A stretch of 64,000 nucleotides of DNA. Origin: Armillaria gallica. Lineage: Eukaryota > Basidiomycota > Agaricomycetes > Agaricales > Physalacriaceae. Below the pieces are notes generated by a model that saw only the letters and a list, made by a program, of their open reading frames with translations, had not been told where the DNA came from and searched no databases. Made by a program: the position numbers and the translations under genes. The stretch is taken from the NCBI GenBank assembly GCA_037576215.1, contig JBANDB010000004.1:3534001-3598000 (forward strand), read 5' to 3'. Numbering within the stretch: position 1 is the first letter of the stretch; every line of letters begins with the position of its first letter. Positions 47,321 to 57,966 of the stretch are shown one piece after another.

Positions 47321-49884
47321 TAGGGCTCCAACCGTTTAGTTTTCGTTTACGCTCCGATGTAAACTAAATGGAAATGGTAGCAAACCGTGTATAAACAGTT
47401 TATAAACAGTTGTATATGGCGAATCACATGACATCTAAACACAGGCGTAGAAACCTCTCCACTGTGCTATCTACAGTCTTCTAGTTGAAAAAGAATAGCC
47501 CAGCCTTGATCCAAGCCTTGGTGAGCATTGCTTTCATGATAGTGTCTGCTTTGAGAGAGGATCGAACTTCGGTACAGAGCTGCCGAGATGTCGAGAATAG
47601 GCGTTCAACTGAGACACTCGTTCCTGGGATCGCTAAAAAATCCCTGGCCATCATAGCGATTATCGGAAACTTTGACTCGTGTAGCTTTGAATGTGCTTGA
47701 TAAGCATGCAAATCACCAGAGAAGATCTAGACAACATACCTTCCACCATGCAAGAGGGTCATTAGCATCACCTTGGTCAATATTCTTGTACGCCATATAG
47801 AAGTGTTCGTATTCGCTGATGATACCTGATGTCATTGCCACATTGTCGTCCTCCTCATCTGAGCCAATGTCGTTCATCATGACCTCTTCCAGAAAATCAT
47901 TCGTTCGCTTGGACTGCCCTTTGGAAGCCTGCACAATTAATGTATCAGCTTCACCTGCTTCTCTCTGGTACTCTTTATAAACAGTTTCGAAAAGGACCTT
48001 TGCACGCTCTGCTCGGTCTGGATCACCAAGACGTCGGAACCAGCGCAGTCCAAGGTGTGGGTGAAGCACTGAAGAGAGCGATCAGCAGACGTGGAGAAGA
48101 AAGATGTATAATACACACTTGTTGCGATGATGTTATACTGATTAAACATGGCCTTGAAATAATACTTATCAAGTTTTGCAAGTGCGGCAGAGGCAGCTGT
48201 ACGTATTTGGGGTAGTTGGGTATCACTGTTTTGCGTGGAGACAAGGTGCTTCTTCATCTTTTCATACATCGGTAGCACCCAGGGCAGTGTCGGTGTCGTT
48301 GAATATGACATTTGGAGGGTGACACGTGTGAAGACCTGCTGAAGTTATAAATTGAAAGGAAAATGATGCCAGAAGATAGAATACGTGCTTCAAGAACAGT
48401 ACCAAGCTTCTCAAGCATTGTCCATTGCGCTGTTGTTAGATAGAGCGGTTGAAGGGCATCGTTCATGAGAACCCATCTATCGATGGCCTATTGATACACA
48501 TTTGCGTTGAAGAATTGAACTCGGAGCTTGCAAGTACTAACCTTTCGAAGTAGGAGTGCACGCTGGATCATCGCATGCGTATAGTTCCAACGAGTAATGA
48601 TATCTCGTATAGCCATCAAGAACGCAATCTTACGTCCTGATGGTGCACGCTGATCCCTATATATGTCCTTTGCAACCTTTCGGAATGTTCGCCATCGCTG
48701 GGGCGATGAGCATATTTTTGTGACAATGAGACGAAGCTGTTGAGGATCAGATCAGAGGCGACCACTGCTTATGCTCAGGAAAATGCATACCTTTTTCACA
48801 GGGCTCCATTCGTCAACATCAGACAGGATTGTATTGAGAAGGTCGTTGTCATCTTCATTCTCGATATTGATGGATGTGCGCAGCAGCTCATCATCATCCA
48901 GCTCCCTCTCAATCTCAGCCTCAAACTCCCGGAGAGCCTCGTCATCATCTTCGCTGTAATGGCTTGGGTATTTCTTGTTGGGGCCATGATAATCAAGGAC
49001 ACTTGGATCTTCGGCTTCCTCCAGAGCATTCATAAGCGCCTGAACAACAAGACTGACGACATGGTCCAGGCAGTGGATGTAGCCATTCTCGGGAACGAAT
49101 TTAAGTTGGTAGTGCTGAAGCATGAGTGTCGCTAGTGTGGTTGCCAACACTTCATTCACTGAAGCGTTATCCATGGAAACAGTTAAGAGGTATCTACAGG
49201 AATTATTATCAGCCAGCAATCGAAGCATCTTTCGTAAATAGCTTATCTTTTCTAGGACTCCGTATTGGGACGTAGACTTGGCGAATGCAACTGCTGCATA
49301 AACTCCTTCGTGCTCCTTCTCTTCAATTGGATGAAAGTCGATGACTCTCTCCACTAATTGCCAGTCTTCCGTTATCCAATTGGCAACTGTCCCTGTAAAA
49401 GAGAACATCATTGATCGTGTGGTCCAGGTGTCTGTTGATGTCGCAATCTTTGATTTTACATTCTGCGTTAATTGTCAGCATGTACACGAATTGATATATA
49501 GATATCATACCCGAATCTCCTCTTTGACACGAGCGCTGAGCTCATTATGGATGCGCTCGAGCTTATTCCTGACCGTCGTGTCCGATGGAAGAGAAAACCT
49601 TGACTTGACGTAGCGGAACACACGGTCTGCACCCTCTGATTCCCCTAACGTAAATGGGAGATTCATCTGAAGGCACCAGGCAGCGAAGACCTTGTGGAAC
49701 CCCTCCTGCGTGGGTTCATGGGTCGGGTTGAGCTCCCCATTGCGGAGAAATTCTTCCATAATTTTGGCGTTGTCCGACTTTGCAGCAGGCATGCCTTGGT
49801 CAATATTTGGAGGAGGGACGTTCCGATGGTTGTTTCGGAGATGCGTGGAAAGATTGTCTAGGTCGAGATGAACATTGAACGTAA
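47321..49884 (-). mobile_element. hAT-superfamily DNA transposon, one end lost
   Basis: The left end begins TAGGGCTCCAACC, a typical hAT terminus, next to TTACGTTC. The other side has ATACGTTC (49884-49891), an 8-bp duplication with one mismatch, as expected for hAT. The right terminus, however, does not contain the matching inverted repeat. Instead the sequence ends in an inverted copy of the flank (palindrome 49864-49904). The transposase is encoded on the minus strand. Confidence 0.7.
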
Positions 49885-49912
49885 TACGTTCAATGTTCAT
49901 CTCGAACCGCAA
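47481..49912 (-). CDS. hAT transposase, BED finger truncated at the 5' end, about 710 codons open
   Basis: Seven minus-strand exons: 49912-49511, 49462-48791, 48736-48542, 48487-48385, 48335-48119, 48068-47740 and 47695-47481. All joins are GT-AG, and the total of 2133 nt is divisible by three, with one stop at the end. Order: the second half of a BED-type zinc finger (NLSTHLRNNH; the Cys pair that should precede it is absent), ATSTDTWTTRS and GYIHCLDHVVSLVV of the RNase H-like core, an acidic insert (EAEIERELDDDE), AIRDIITRWNYTHAMIQRALLL, and the C-terminal hAT dimerisation region DPLAWWK...DFLAIPGTSVSVERLFS. The reading frame is intact except for the missing start and finger, and the first ATG falls inside the palindrome. 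Probably unable to bind its ends, but recently active. Confidence 0.8.
49864..49904. repeat. 41-bp palindrome at the broken hAT end
   Basis: Twenty bases starting CGAGATGAACATTG are followed, after one A, by their exact reverse complement. The right half is part of the flanking tandem repeat, so the left half is an inverted copy of the flank placed at the transposon edge. Confidence 0.9.
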
Positions 49913-50250
49913 CGTACTCAGTCATTGCCACTGGCTATAGCCTCTAAGAAACAGGCTAACCACAATGACCATACGAAGCATAGAAAAATAAAGGTAAGCC
50001 TCCTGCTCGTCATCATTAGGATTGACATTCGAGTCGTTAAGTAGCCGACTCAGAGCAAGGCGGCTTGACCGGCTTGACCACGTGTCCGTCGGCAACCTGC
50101 AAGTGTTACGTTCAATGTTCATCTCGAACCTCAACGTACTCAGACATTGCCACTGGCTATAGCCTCTAAGAAACGGGCTATGCCACAATGGCCATACGAA
50201 GCATAGAAAATAAAGGTAAGTAAGCCTCCTGCTCGTCATCATTAGTGTCG
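49885..50250 (+). repeat. Tandem repeat, about 222-bp period, 1.6 copies
   Basis: TACGTTCAATGTTCATCTCG and the sequence after it (CGTACTCAG...CATTGCCACTGGC...GCCTCCTGCTCGTCATCATTA) occur at 49885 and again at 50107 with few changes. The unit includes the repeat also found at 47238-47320. Confidence 0.8.
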
Positions 50251-50432
50251 AGTCATTTTTGAATTCTAGTGACCTTTATGTATAGGCTTATAGCCGTCGC
50301 TACAATTATTGGGTATATCCAGGAATTCATATGGTCGATTGCCATGAGAATACATTTATGTCATCATTTTGGCAATTCTGGACTCAGTGAAAAGGCCGTG
50401 GATGCCGCAAGACCTATTTTCTAACCACCACC

Positions 50433-51744
50433 ATGTCCTCGAACTTTGGCACCTTTTCACCCAGCAGAAAGGAAAGTTTCCCTCCCCAGACCATTAACGA
50501 GATTCTCTCCTTCGTCCACGATTCAAACACCCTCAAAAGCTGCACCTTGGTTTGCCGAGATTGGGAGTCCACCGCGCAGCTATACCTGTTTTCCGTGGTG
50601 CACGTAGGTGGTCACCCGCCGCCTCGTCGCCCCAATCCATACAATATACCCCATCCGCTCATCCCTCTCCATGAACTTCAGATATTTAGATACCAGGGCT
50701 TTATCAGGGAACTCCGCGTACTGCAGTCTCCCGGCAATGCCTTCCTCCAGCAGCTCCAGGTCGTCATCGACAACGGGGATTTCAGGAGGCTCAAGGCGGT
50801 GATGCTAGACCAAACCAGTCTTACTATGACCGGCAGGGCTATGACCCAAATCCCGAGGTTAATCCTGTCGAATGTCAGTTTCGTTGGGCCTAATGGGCTA
50901 CTGGCGCTCGACTTTTCGCGGTTCAGTTCCTTGAAGGATCTGCGGTTTGAAGGAATAATGATTTCTCCCGCCGCCTCCGCCTCCGACTCCTCAGGGACCA
51001 CCAGCAAACACGCCTATTCCACTACAGCTGAAAACGTTGGTGATTCGGTCGTGCACCAATGATGTTTACGCAAAGCTCATTAAAGCTCTCCTGCTTGACC
51101 AGTCCCCTGTGGACATCAAGCACTTGAGTCGGTTCGATAATCACGATAACCAACTCATATATGTCGAGAACCCGCCGGGCTCGAATATCTGGGTCCCATG
51201 TCCAAACACCCTAAGCATGGCGTCGGAGGCTGTTGGTTGCCTGCTGCAGAAGAACAATGAATTTACAGCACATCGGTCTGCATAATGTTCATGGTCAAAC
51301 TGGTACGTAACGCTCACAGCACTCCGAGTCATTCTCGTCTAATGGGTAGTAATAGAACTTCTCACGCCTACTTTGTTTCGTGGGCTGCGGTCTCTTGTAT
51401 TGCCCATGGAAATCCCCAAATTGAAAGAGTCTCTCCAAAAGCTCTGTAACCTTCTCGAGTCGAGGTCCCCCGAGTCAGGGTCCTTGACATTGATTTTCAA
51501 ATATCCTTATTTCACAGCCGACATATTGCGATGCAGCCATGAATGGATATCTCTCGACAAACTCACCGACTCTCGTGTAGTGAAATTAGCCATTTTCATG
51601 GAGTATCCAGGCGACGTCTGTTCCTTGGAGGAGACCTTCCAAGTCGCTGCACCGCTACAGTTTGAGCAGTTTCTTTCTAGAAGTATGGCTAATGGAGCGT
51701 TGCGATTTGGGTATGAGGGTGTGTACTATTGCTCCCTTTCGTAA
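50433..51744 (+). pseudogene. F-box-type protein with frameshifts
   Basis: Start MSSNFGTFSPSRKE, F-box PPQTINEILSFVHDSNTLKSCTLVCRDWESTAQLYLF, then a leucine-rich body. The frame moves by one base near 50975-51000, at a CCGCCGCCTCCGCCTCC run, to enter LQLKTLVIRSCTNDVYAK. It moves again near 51262 (NNEF to QHIGLHNVHGQTG). A GT-AG intron from about 51301 leads to LLTPTLFRGLRSLVLPMEIPKLKESLQ and a last exon ending at 51744. The pattern is that of an agaricomycete F-box gene; the two shifts suggest decay. Not closely similar to the F-box gene at 22809. Confidence 0.65.
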
Positions 51745-51924
51745 AATTTCAAAGGACTGACATTGTACAATCCAAAGGTTTCAATACTATCGATGACTTC
51801 TTGGAATGATAGACTATTCGTACACTTAGTGACGTCTCGAATACCCTTCTGTCACGCTGAAAGAATTCTATACATAATACTCAACGTCCAGGACTCCGGG
51901 TTCAAACATGATCTTTTATTTCGC

Positions 51925-52020
51925 TTTGGATTGTCCACCAGGACGTCAGTCCAAGGATCATCATGTGCAGTGCTTCGCGGAACTTGCGAGATGTGTTCAG
52001 AGAACAGCTACGCTGAATTG
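51925..52020 (+). pseudogene. FunK1 kinase catalytic-loop fragment
   Basis: Reads IVHQDVSPRIIM...LRDVFRE, aligning with IIHRDVSPGNIM...LRDVPGA of the kinase at 42248. The catalytic Arg is Gln, the Asn is Ile, and the NDFD segment between the two blocks is missing. About 30 codons remain. Confidence 0.55.
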
Positions 52021-52324
52021 AGAATCCAGACCCTTTAGACGTGTCTGATCTTACCTGTGGTTCACCCTGGAGAGATCTTTGATGATGATCGTGTGAGTGT
52101 CCTTGGTACCTAGAAGAATACAATGGGTTATACACTTCCTAGGACAGCAGACGGCATACCGGCATTCGAGGTTAATCGAGATGTCTCTTCAACGATATGA
52201 ATCGGAGTATTCCCAACAAGTGCATTCACCGACTTACCAGCTTCATCTCCGAAGACATATCCATTCGTGCTAATCACGCCCAAAATTGGACCACTTCCAT
52301 CGCGCCGGTGGCTATTATCCGTCC

Positions 52325-52663
52325 TGAACTGCCCTTGCGTCTCTATTCCGATGGTGCGAGAAGTGGGAGCGCGCCCGGATGCATGGATCGATCCTGCGAT
52401 GCAGACCCTGGCGAGGATCCAAGAGGAAGGGCTAGAGGGATCGGAAGAGTATTACAGAACGTTGACCAGTTGTACAACGTGTATGTGAACCAGAACGATG
52501 AGAAGAAGGCGCTGATGTATGGGGAGAAGCTGTGGGTGGCTAATCTGGCTGCGGGGAGAAACGCTACGATGCGTCCAGGAAGGTAGAGCTTATGAAGAAG
52601 TCGCCTCAGTGGATGATGGTGAAAATGATGGTAGGGTTACCAGTGCTACGGTTGTTCATTTGA
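52325..52663 (+). pseudogene. SET-family C-terminal fragment
   Basis: Reads LNCPCVSIPMVREVGARPDAWIDPAMQTLARIQEEGLEGSEEYY, a frameshift, QLYNVYVNQNDEKKALMYGEKLWVANLAAG, a second frameshift, then KKSPQWMMVKMMVGLPVLRLFI and a stop. It is closest to the 39-kb SET copy and retains the base (IQEEGLEG) that is deleted there. No SET core is present. Confidence 0.8.
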
Positions 52664-55600
52664 GGCCAGACTACAATTCTTGAAAGTACGCGATGACCGT
52701 TAACAGGAGGGATGGCATCTCTTTTTCGCCAGGTTGAGTTCTGTTTGCAAATAATTCTCATCCCAAGTATCTCGTAAGATCTGTACGACAATTGCGTACG
52801 TCTGAAGTTTCAAGTCATGGTCATCAGGGTGTGAGAGAAGGCAGGATTCTATTAATAGTACACCGCTTTCACATCTGAGCGATCGTGCACTGTGCTTCTC
52901 ATCCCTCCTGCCCTTCCCTTTGATGCTGCTGCTTGAGATGGCCTCTAGGATACTGATTCGAAGTATCCTTGGAAATTCCTGATCTATGATATGTCGAGGA
53001 TATGGTTTCACAGGCACTTGAGCCGACGACCATGCCGCCTTCTGTTTTACCTTATTCTGATTTTCGTATCAATCATTACCGTTTCTTGGCTTCGTACCAC
53101 TATCACCTACGTATCCGTCACATCCTTTGTGCCTGCCGACGGCTATTCTAAACATGATATGAAGTGGAGGGCCGTCGCAGAGCGCGGCATATCCCAGTCC
53201 TGTGGGGATGGGGGAGTAACGATGCCATAAATTTGGTGCGACATGATGCATGTTACGAATTCAAAAAAGACAAGATCATTGGGACTTAGAATTGCCAGGG
53301 CCCACCATCCTCTCTTCAGGTAAACGAGCGTTGACAAGGTCATAGTACCCTGGAAATATCACGAAGCCAAAGACCGACTGCACCGGAATGCCGTGACAAA
53401 AGATCCTGCAACACCAGTTAGGAGGATAGGCACAGCTGGGATGCTGACCCCGGTAAGAGGGGCGACATACTAGAACATACATCCCAGCCAACGCCAACTC
53501 AGGATCGCAGAACAATCACCATATATTACGTTCGGCGGGACCGGTAGACGTGCCCATCAAGGAGCAGAGTACGGGTCCAACAAAGTAGTGAAGGCGAGCG
53601 ACAATCAGCGTCAGTAAGGGCCGTTGGGATCGGATATCAAGTGTCGCGCATCGCATACTAGCCGTCAAATGTCAAGTTTCAACGGCATCGGGATCTTCGG
53701 TTCCCGAGCTCAAGCAAGGATCTGTTCTCTCCCTCGCGTTTCTGTATTGCATCTATAGCACTGCTTCTATTAGTGTACAAGCATGTAGATGACTAGGGAG
53801 ATGAACAACGACGGTCCCTCACCTGTTTGCGAGGGCTCCCTGCTAAATCCGAGTGATCAGCTGGAAAATGACCTTTCATTTTAACAAAGGCATGTACTGA
53901 CCCATTTACCATAGCAAAGTCAGGCATCCGCAATGGACGGAGCAAAGTTTATTATGAAAAAATGGCAATTGCCTATTGGGATGGGTTGCAAGCCAACATG
54001 GGCAACAGACAGGAAACCTCCAGCACTAACCCTTCTTGCGAGTCGATGCTTAGCGACTTTGTCCACTATTCAACCACTACTTATCAAGCACGAAGATAAT
54101 CGACAAAAACATCCGAGTTTGAGGACGACATCGACGAATTACATCAAGGAGATGCTAAAAAGCAGAGTGGGGGTGAGGTCTTGTGCATGGAATAGAATGC
54201 AGCACCTTGAAGTAGCGATACAAGGCTGGTACAAGAGTGATGTACTCGGCAACGCAGGTATGTTTCATCGGCTGGAACACCATACTACGTTTCTGAATAG
54301 AAGACACAGGCGGTCTATACTAGATGTTGCCTATGATTGCTATTCCTCAACTGAAGGGCCGACCTCAGCACTTCAACTCCGACGGGCGTGACTCCGCCGC
54401 ATGAGGGAAGGGCCCGGGGAATGACTTGCATGGACATATCGGGACCATCGTTTGGAACCCATTTGGTGAGTTGGTTACTAGCACATCTCGAGGACGGAAG
54501 CTGATCATGATGCAGCCAAACAGACGACGAACTTAAGATTCTGATTTTTTGTCGAGGAGATAGCAAAGGTATCCAGACAATTAAGTGCCATGTACGCAGG
54601 GTCCGACAATGAATACCTGAAGATGTAACTTAACAAGCCTCGCAATAAGCTTTGCGGGCATAGAAGAGTCGGACACCGTGTTAGACGAAGTATCTATCAG
54701 GTGAGAACATGTAACGCATACCAGTTCACGTCACCAATGTATCCCAGCCTTTTCCGCCTCCCAAAGAGCAAACGGAAGACGTGGTCAGTGTTGCTAAACA
54801 CGGTAGACAGTCCAAATCGCTTAACGCGGGCAAAAACAGCAGCCTCTAGCCATACGGCCAGCTCAGGTATGTACTGCGGAACAGTAGGGTTGAATACTAA
54901 AAAGATACAAACAGCTCGTGCAGTTCTACCATGAGGACAAGAAGCCAGAAGGACAATACGTACTAGCACATTCAGAGAAAAGTCCATACATATTCGAAGC
55001 CGCAGAACCACAGATTTCAGAGAAGATATCGTAGAAATCCAACTGTCGATTATCACAGTAGCCATGAAGTAGCATTCACTGTAGCTGAAGAGTTTATCAA
55101 GTTGAGAGCTCACGCAAATTTACCCAGACTTGTCCACTAACGAAAACATACAGGAGATGGAGCAAGTGATTCACAATAAGAGTCCGAAGGACAGCGGAGG
55201 AGAGGGAACGTCAGAGCGAAAAGAAAACGGCAGTTAACAGGGTTGATTCAACTTGAAGTGTAAAGTCGGATACTGATTCGTAAGGTTATGATAATTACAA
55301 CCACACAGAAAGGCAGCAGCCCAAAGAGTATGGACCCGATGACAGCAGAAAAGACATACAAGAACACGCGGGTGGGGGGAACGATGGTTCGAAAGAGCAT
55401 CAATGCTCAAAAAGCTGGATAATGCCGAGGACATGCCCAGAGAAGGTTGCCGAGCAATGCCGAACAGAATGACGTGTTCAAGAGAAATCTCGGAGGTAAT
55501 GAAAATGCACCACCACTCAAACTCAGGACCGCATAAGACCGAGACCTGGACTCGGAATACTATCATAACGGCACCTTGAACATTGGTGACTTTTATGATC

Positions 55601-55839
55601 CACCGCAATGATCTGACCCATGCCTCGCGTACCCAGGGAGATTGATTTCATGACTTACTTTGAACTGGATATACATAGCGATCTCACCTCAATTTCTGTT
55701 GTAATAGAGTTCGTATCCTTACGCATGCCCTGTACGGGTATATAACGTTAGGTACGTACCGTACGTGTTGGGGCATCTACAGCATACCTATCCTACAGGG
55801 AATAAGTTTAACACGTTCAAGCCATTTCTCAGGATTACG
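52664..55839. other. Gene-poor stretch with unassigned frames
   Basis: Frames with some coding character are 52700-53017 minus (105 aa), 53933-54391 plus (152 aa) and 54697-55113 minus (138 aa), but no motif, start or splice partner could be established for any. 55500-55560 shares blocks with about 5610-5700, marking a dispersed repeat. Confidence 0.35.
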
Positions 55840-57244
55840 ATGAGCGTCCAAGAACGCGAAGGTGGTGCGTCAATAGTTCGAGTTGGCCCATGATCTCGTC
55901 TTGACAAAATGATCATAGACTCCAAAGTGAACACCCTTGTCATTGCTTTCGACACGTTGCAGGTGTTGGGTCTCGTCCTTCTGCTGGCTTTACTTGCACC
56001 CGCCCTATTTTCGTCGAACATCAAAAGGACAGTGACCTGGTTTGGAATGATTGTCTCTGTAATCATCTATTGCGCTTCTTCCTTGATCTTGATGTTCATC
56101 GGGGGACAAGATGACCCAGAGCCATCCCCAGGAGTGTGTCTCTTCCAGGCTTGTCTGGTCCATTCAACTCCCCTCCTGTAAGTATCCGTATTCTTTTGCC
56201 CAGCCTGCCTCTTACTCAAGTACTTGAAGTTCCGTCTTTTGTGCGCTCAGCTTTATTGTGGAGGTTAGTAAATCACATAAACACAGCTATTTTGTTGACC
56301 AAAGCCCTAGTTGTTGGTGCATCTCATCCGTACGTTTTGGGGGGAAACCCCGTCTCGATTTACCCCAATTATTGTAAGCCTTGGGTTCAAATTTAGATTG
56401 ATCTGTGCTTAGATTCAACCAGCTTCTTGTATCATCGTCTCTCCTGTCCCTGTGTGTTGCATTGGAAGTACTTGTGGTATACATTCTTCACGATTTTATT
56501 TAACCTATAGCTGAGTTTTGTATGCACAGGTGGGCCTTCAAAGTCCCGAACATGTTCAACGCAATGAATCACGCTTATATTGCCATTTAACTGCTACAGA
56601 ACCGTGAGTGCTGGTCCGTGTCATTTGTGATCTCTGATATAACTATTGCGGTTCTAGAAATCTTCTCATCGGCGTCCTTGGTATCATAGTGTCTTTGGCA
56701 ACTATGATCGCTGAAGGTAGCTGTAGTATTCACTGCTCAAGTTTATGTCCACTGACTTTGAAATGCAGTTGTTATCATAGTTGTCATACGGAAGACCGCG
56801 GTTGAACTTAGGCGTGAAACCAGGTCCATTCCGAATCTTCCGACGCATCTTCTTGTCCGCTTGTTTTTATTCTCTACATGTATATGTTTTGTACTTTGGT
56901 GAGTCTTTACATACAGTAATAACTTTCCCAACTGAAGTAACACCTGCGGCATAAGTATAAGCGTCTACTCCGTTATCGTCCCGCCCGAGGGTGGTGCCCT
57001 TTCCGCTTGGTATATTCTTCTAAATGGAGGTGCGTCATGCTGAATAACTGGCAGATGTCCTGGAATACGACTTTCAAACCAGGGCCAATCGGCGTAGTTG
57101 TGACTTTTGGTACCCAGAAGGTACTACATCACGTCTCATTTTCCTTCTTTGTCTTAATATTTACAACGACAGGACATCTTATGCTTTTACTTCCGACGAA
57201 AACAGAATCTTGATATCGGACAGCCGCGGCGAAGGACGGCATAG
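55840..57244 (+). CDS. Multi-pass membrane protein, copy 2
   Basis: Paralogue of the gene at 34706, alignable from the first exon to the end. Exon 1 55840-55864 (MSVQEREG), a 54-nt intron, then exon 2 from 55919 (DSKVNTLVIAFDTLQ, LVLLLALLAPALF, WFGMIVSVIIYCASSLILMFIGG, SPGVCLFQACLVHSTPLL) ending at a GTAAGT donor. Further short exons follow, and the last gives VTFGTQKDILCFYFRRKQ...RRRTA and a stop at 57244. About seven membrane helices are expected. The 1-base deletion of copy 1 is absent here, so this copy may be functional, but several internal exon borders could not be fixed. Function unknown; the layout is that of a receptor-like family common in mushrooms. Confidence 0.6.
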
Positions 57245-57869
57245 CTGTCAGAAGAGGATGTGAACAGAAATACGCTTCTCTATGAGATGGGAAACAGTAT
57301 ATCGAGTCAGAATGTCTGCTTGGCATGAGCTCTAATCAAAAGCGATTAAGAGTTGGAAAATCTAGTCCATTTCATTCAGTTCTTAGCTACGATATAGATA
57401 ATTGTCCTTTTCGTCAAATGGATGAGATTTAGGGGCCTCATCCTGATTAAGCCTTGACCAAGAACATCTAGTAGCAGTATTAAGCCTGTGCACGGAGGTC
57501 ACCGTAATTAGTGTAAATTAATATTGACTGCGGTGATCACCACGGCGTGGGAACGCTAGAACCAAAAACAGATATCGCCTCCTGTCTCTTCTCGTCATCT
57601 TTTATCTCAAATATCGCTCTTTCTCATGGCCTTCTACCCGCAGTCGCTTGCTGAAGTATTCCCAGCTCACGTCGAAGCCAAAACCTCGGCCAGTGACGCT
57701 GGTTACGGGAGATGGTGACGGGACAGGGCGACACTACTGTCTTTCCGATGCTCTCTCGTTTTTCTTCGGGTGGTTGCAGTCGTATCCTATCGCAAATCAA
57801 GAGTTGGCTTTTGATATATGACCCACAAATGAGTGCGATAAACACAGATAATCGGTAACGGCTACTACC
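57245..57869. other. Intergenic
   Basis: Spacer before the third promoter-bearing SET locus. No gene or repeat recognised. Confidence 0.45.
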
Positions 57870-57934
57870 AAGCGCAGATCTCCTTCATCTGTCAGCTGCC
57901 CAGCTCTAGACAGGACTTCTTACAGGGTATATAT
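57870..57934 (+). promoter_or_regulatory. SET-family promoter, copy at 58 kb
   Basis: AAGCGCAGATCTCC at 57870-57883 and a TATA-like GGTATATATG near 57927, with the ATG at 57967. More diverged than the 37- and 39-kb copies, and the box-to-TATA gap is longer. Confidence 0.55.
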
Positions 57935-57966
57935 GAACGAAGTCCCCTCTCATCAATCAAACCGCC

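Noticed and set aside
47238..50113. Direct repeats flanking the hAT element read as LTRs of a retrotransposon
   Set aside because: The interior encodes a hAT transposase and no gag or pol. The left terminus is a hAT TAGGG end. The repeats are better explained as the pre-existing tandem unit.
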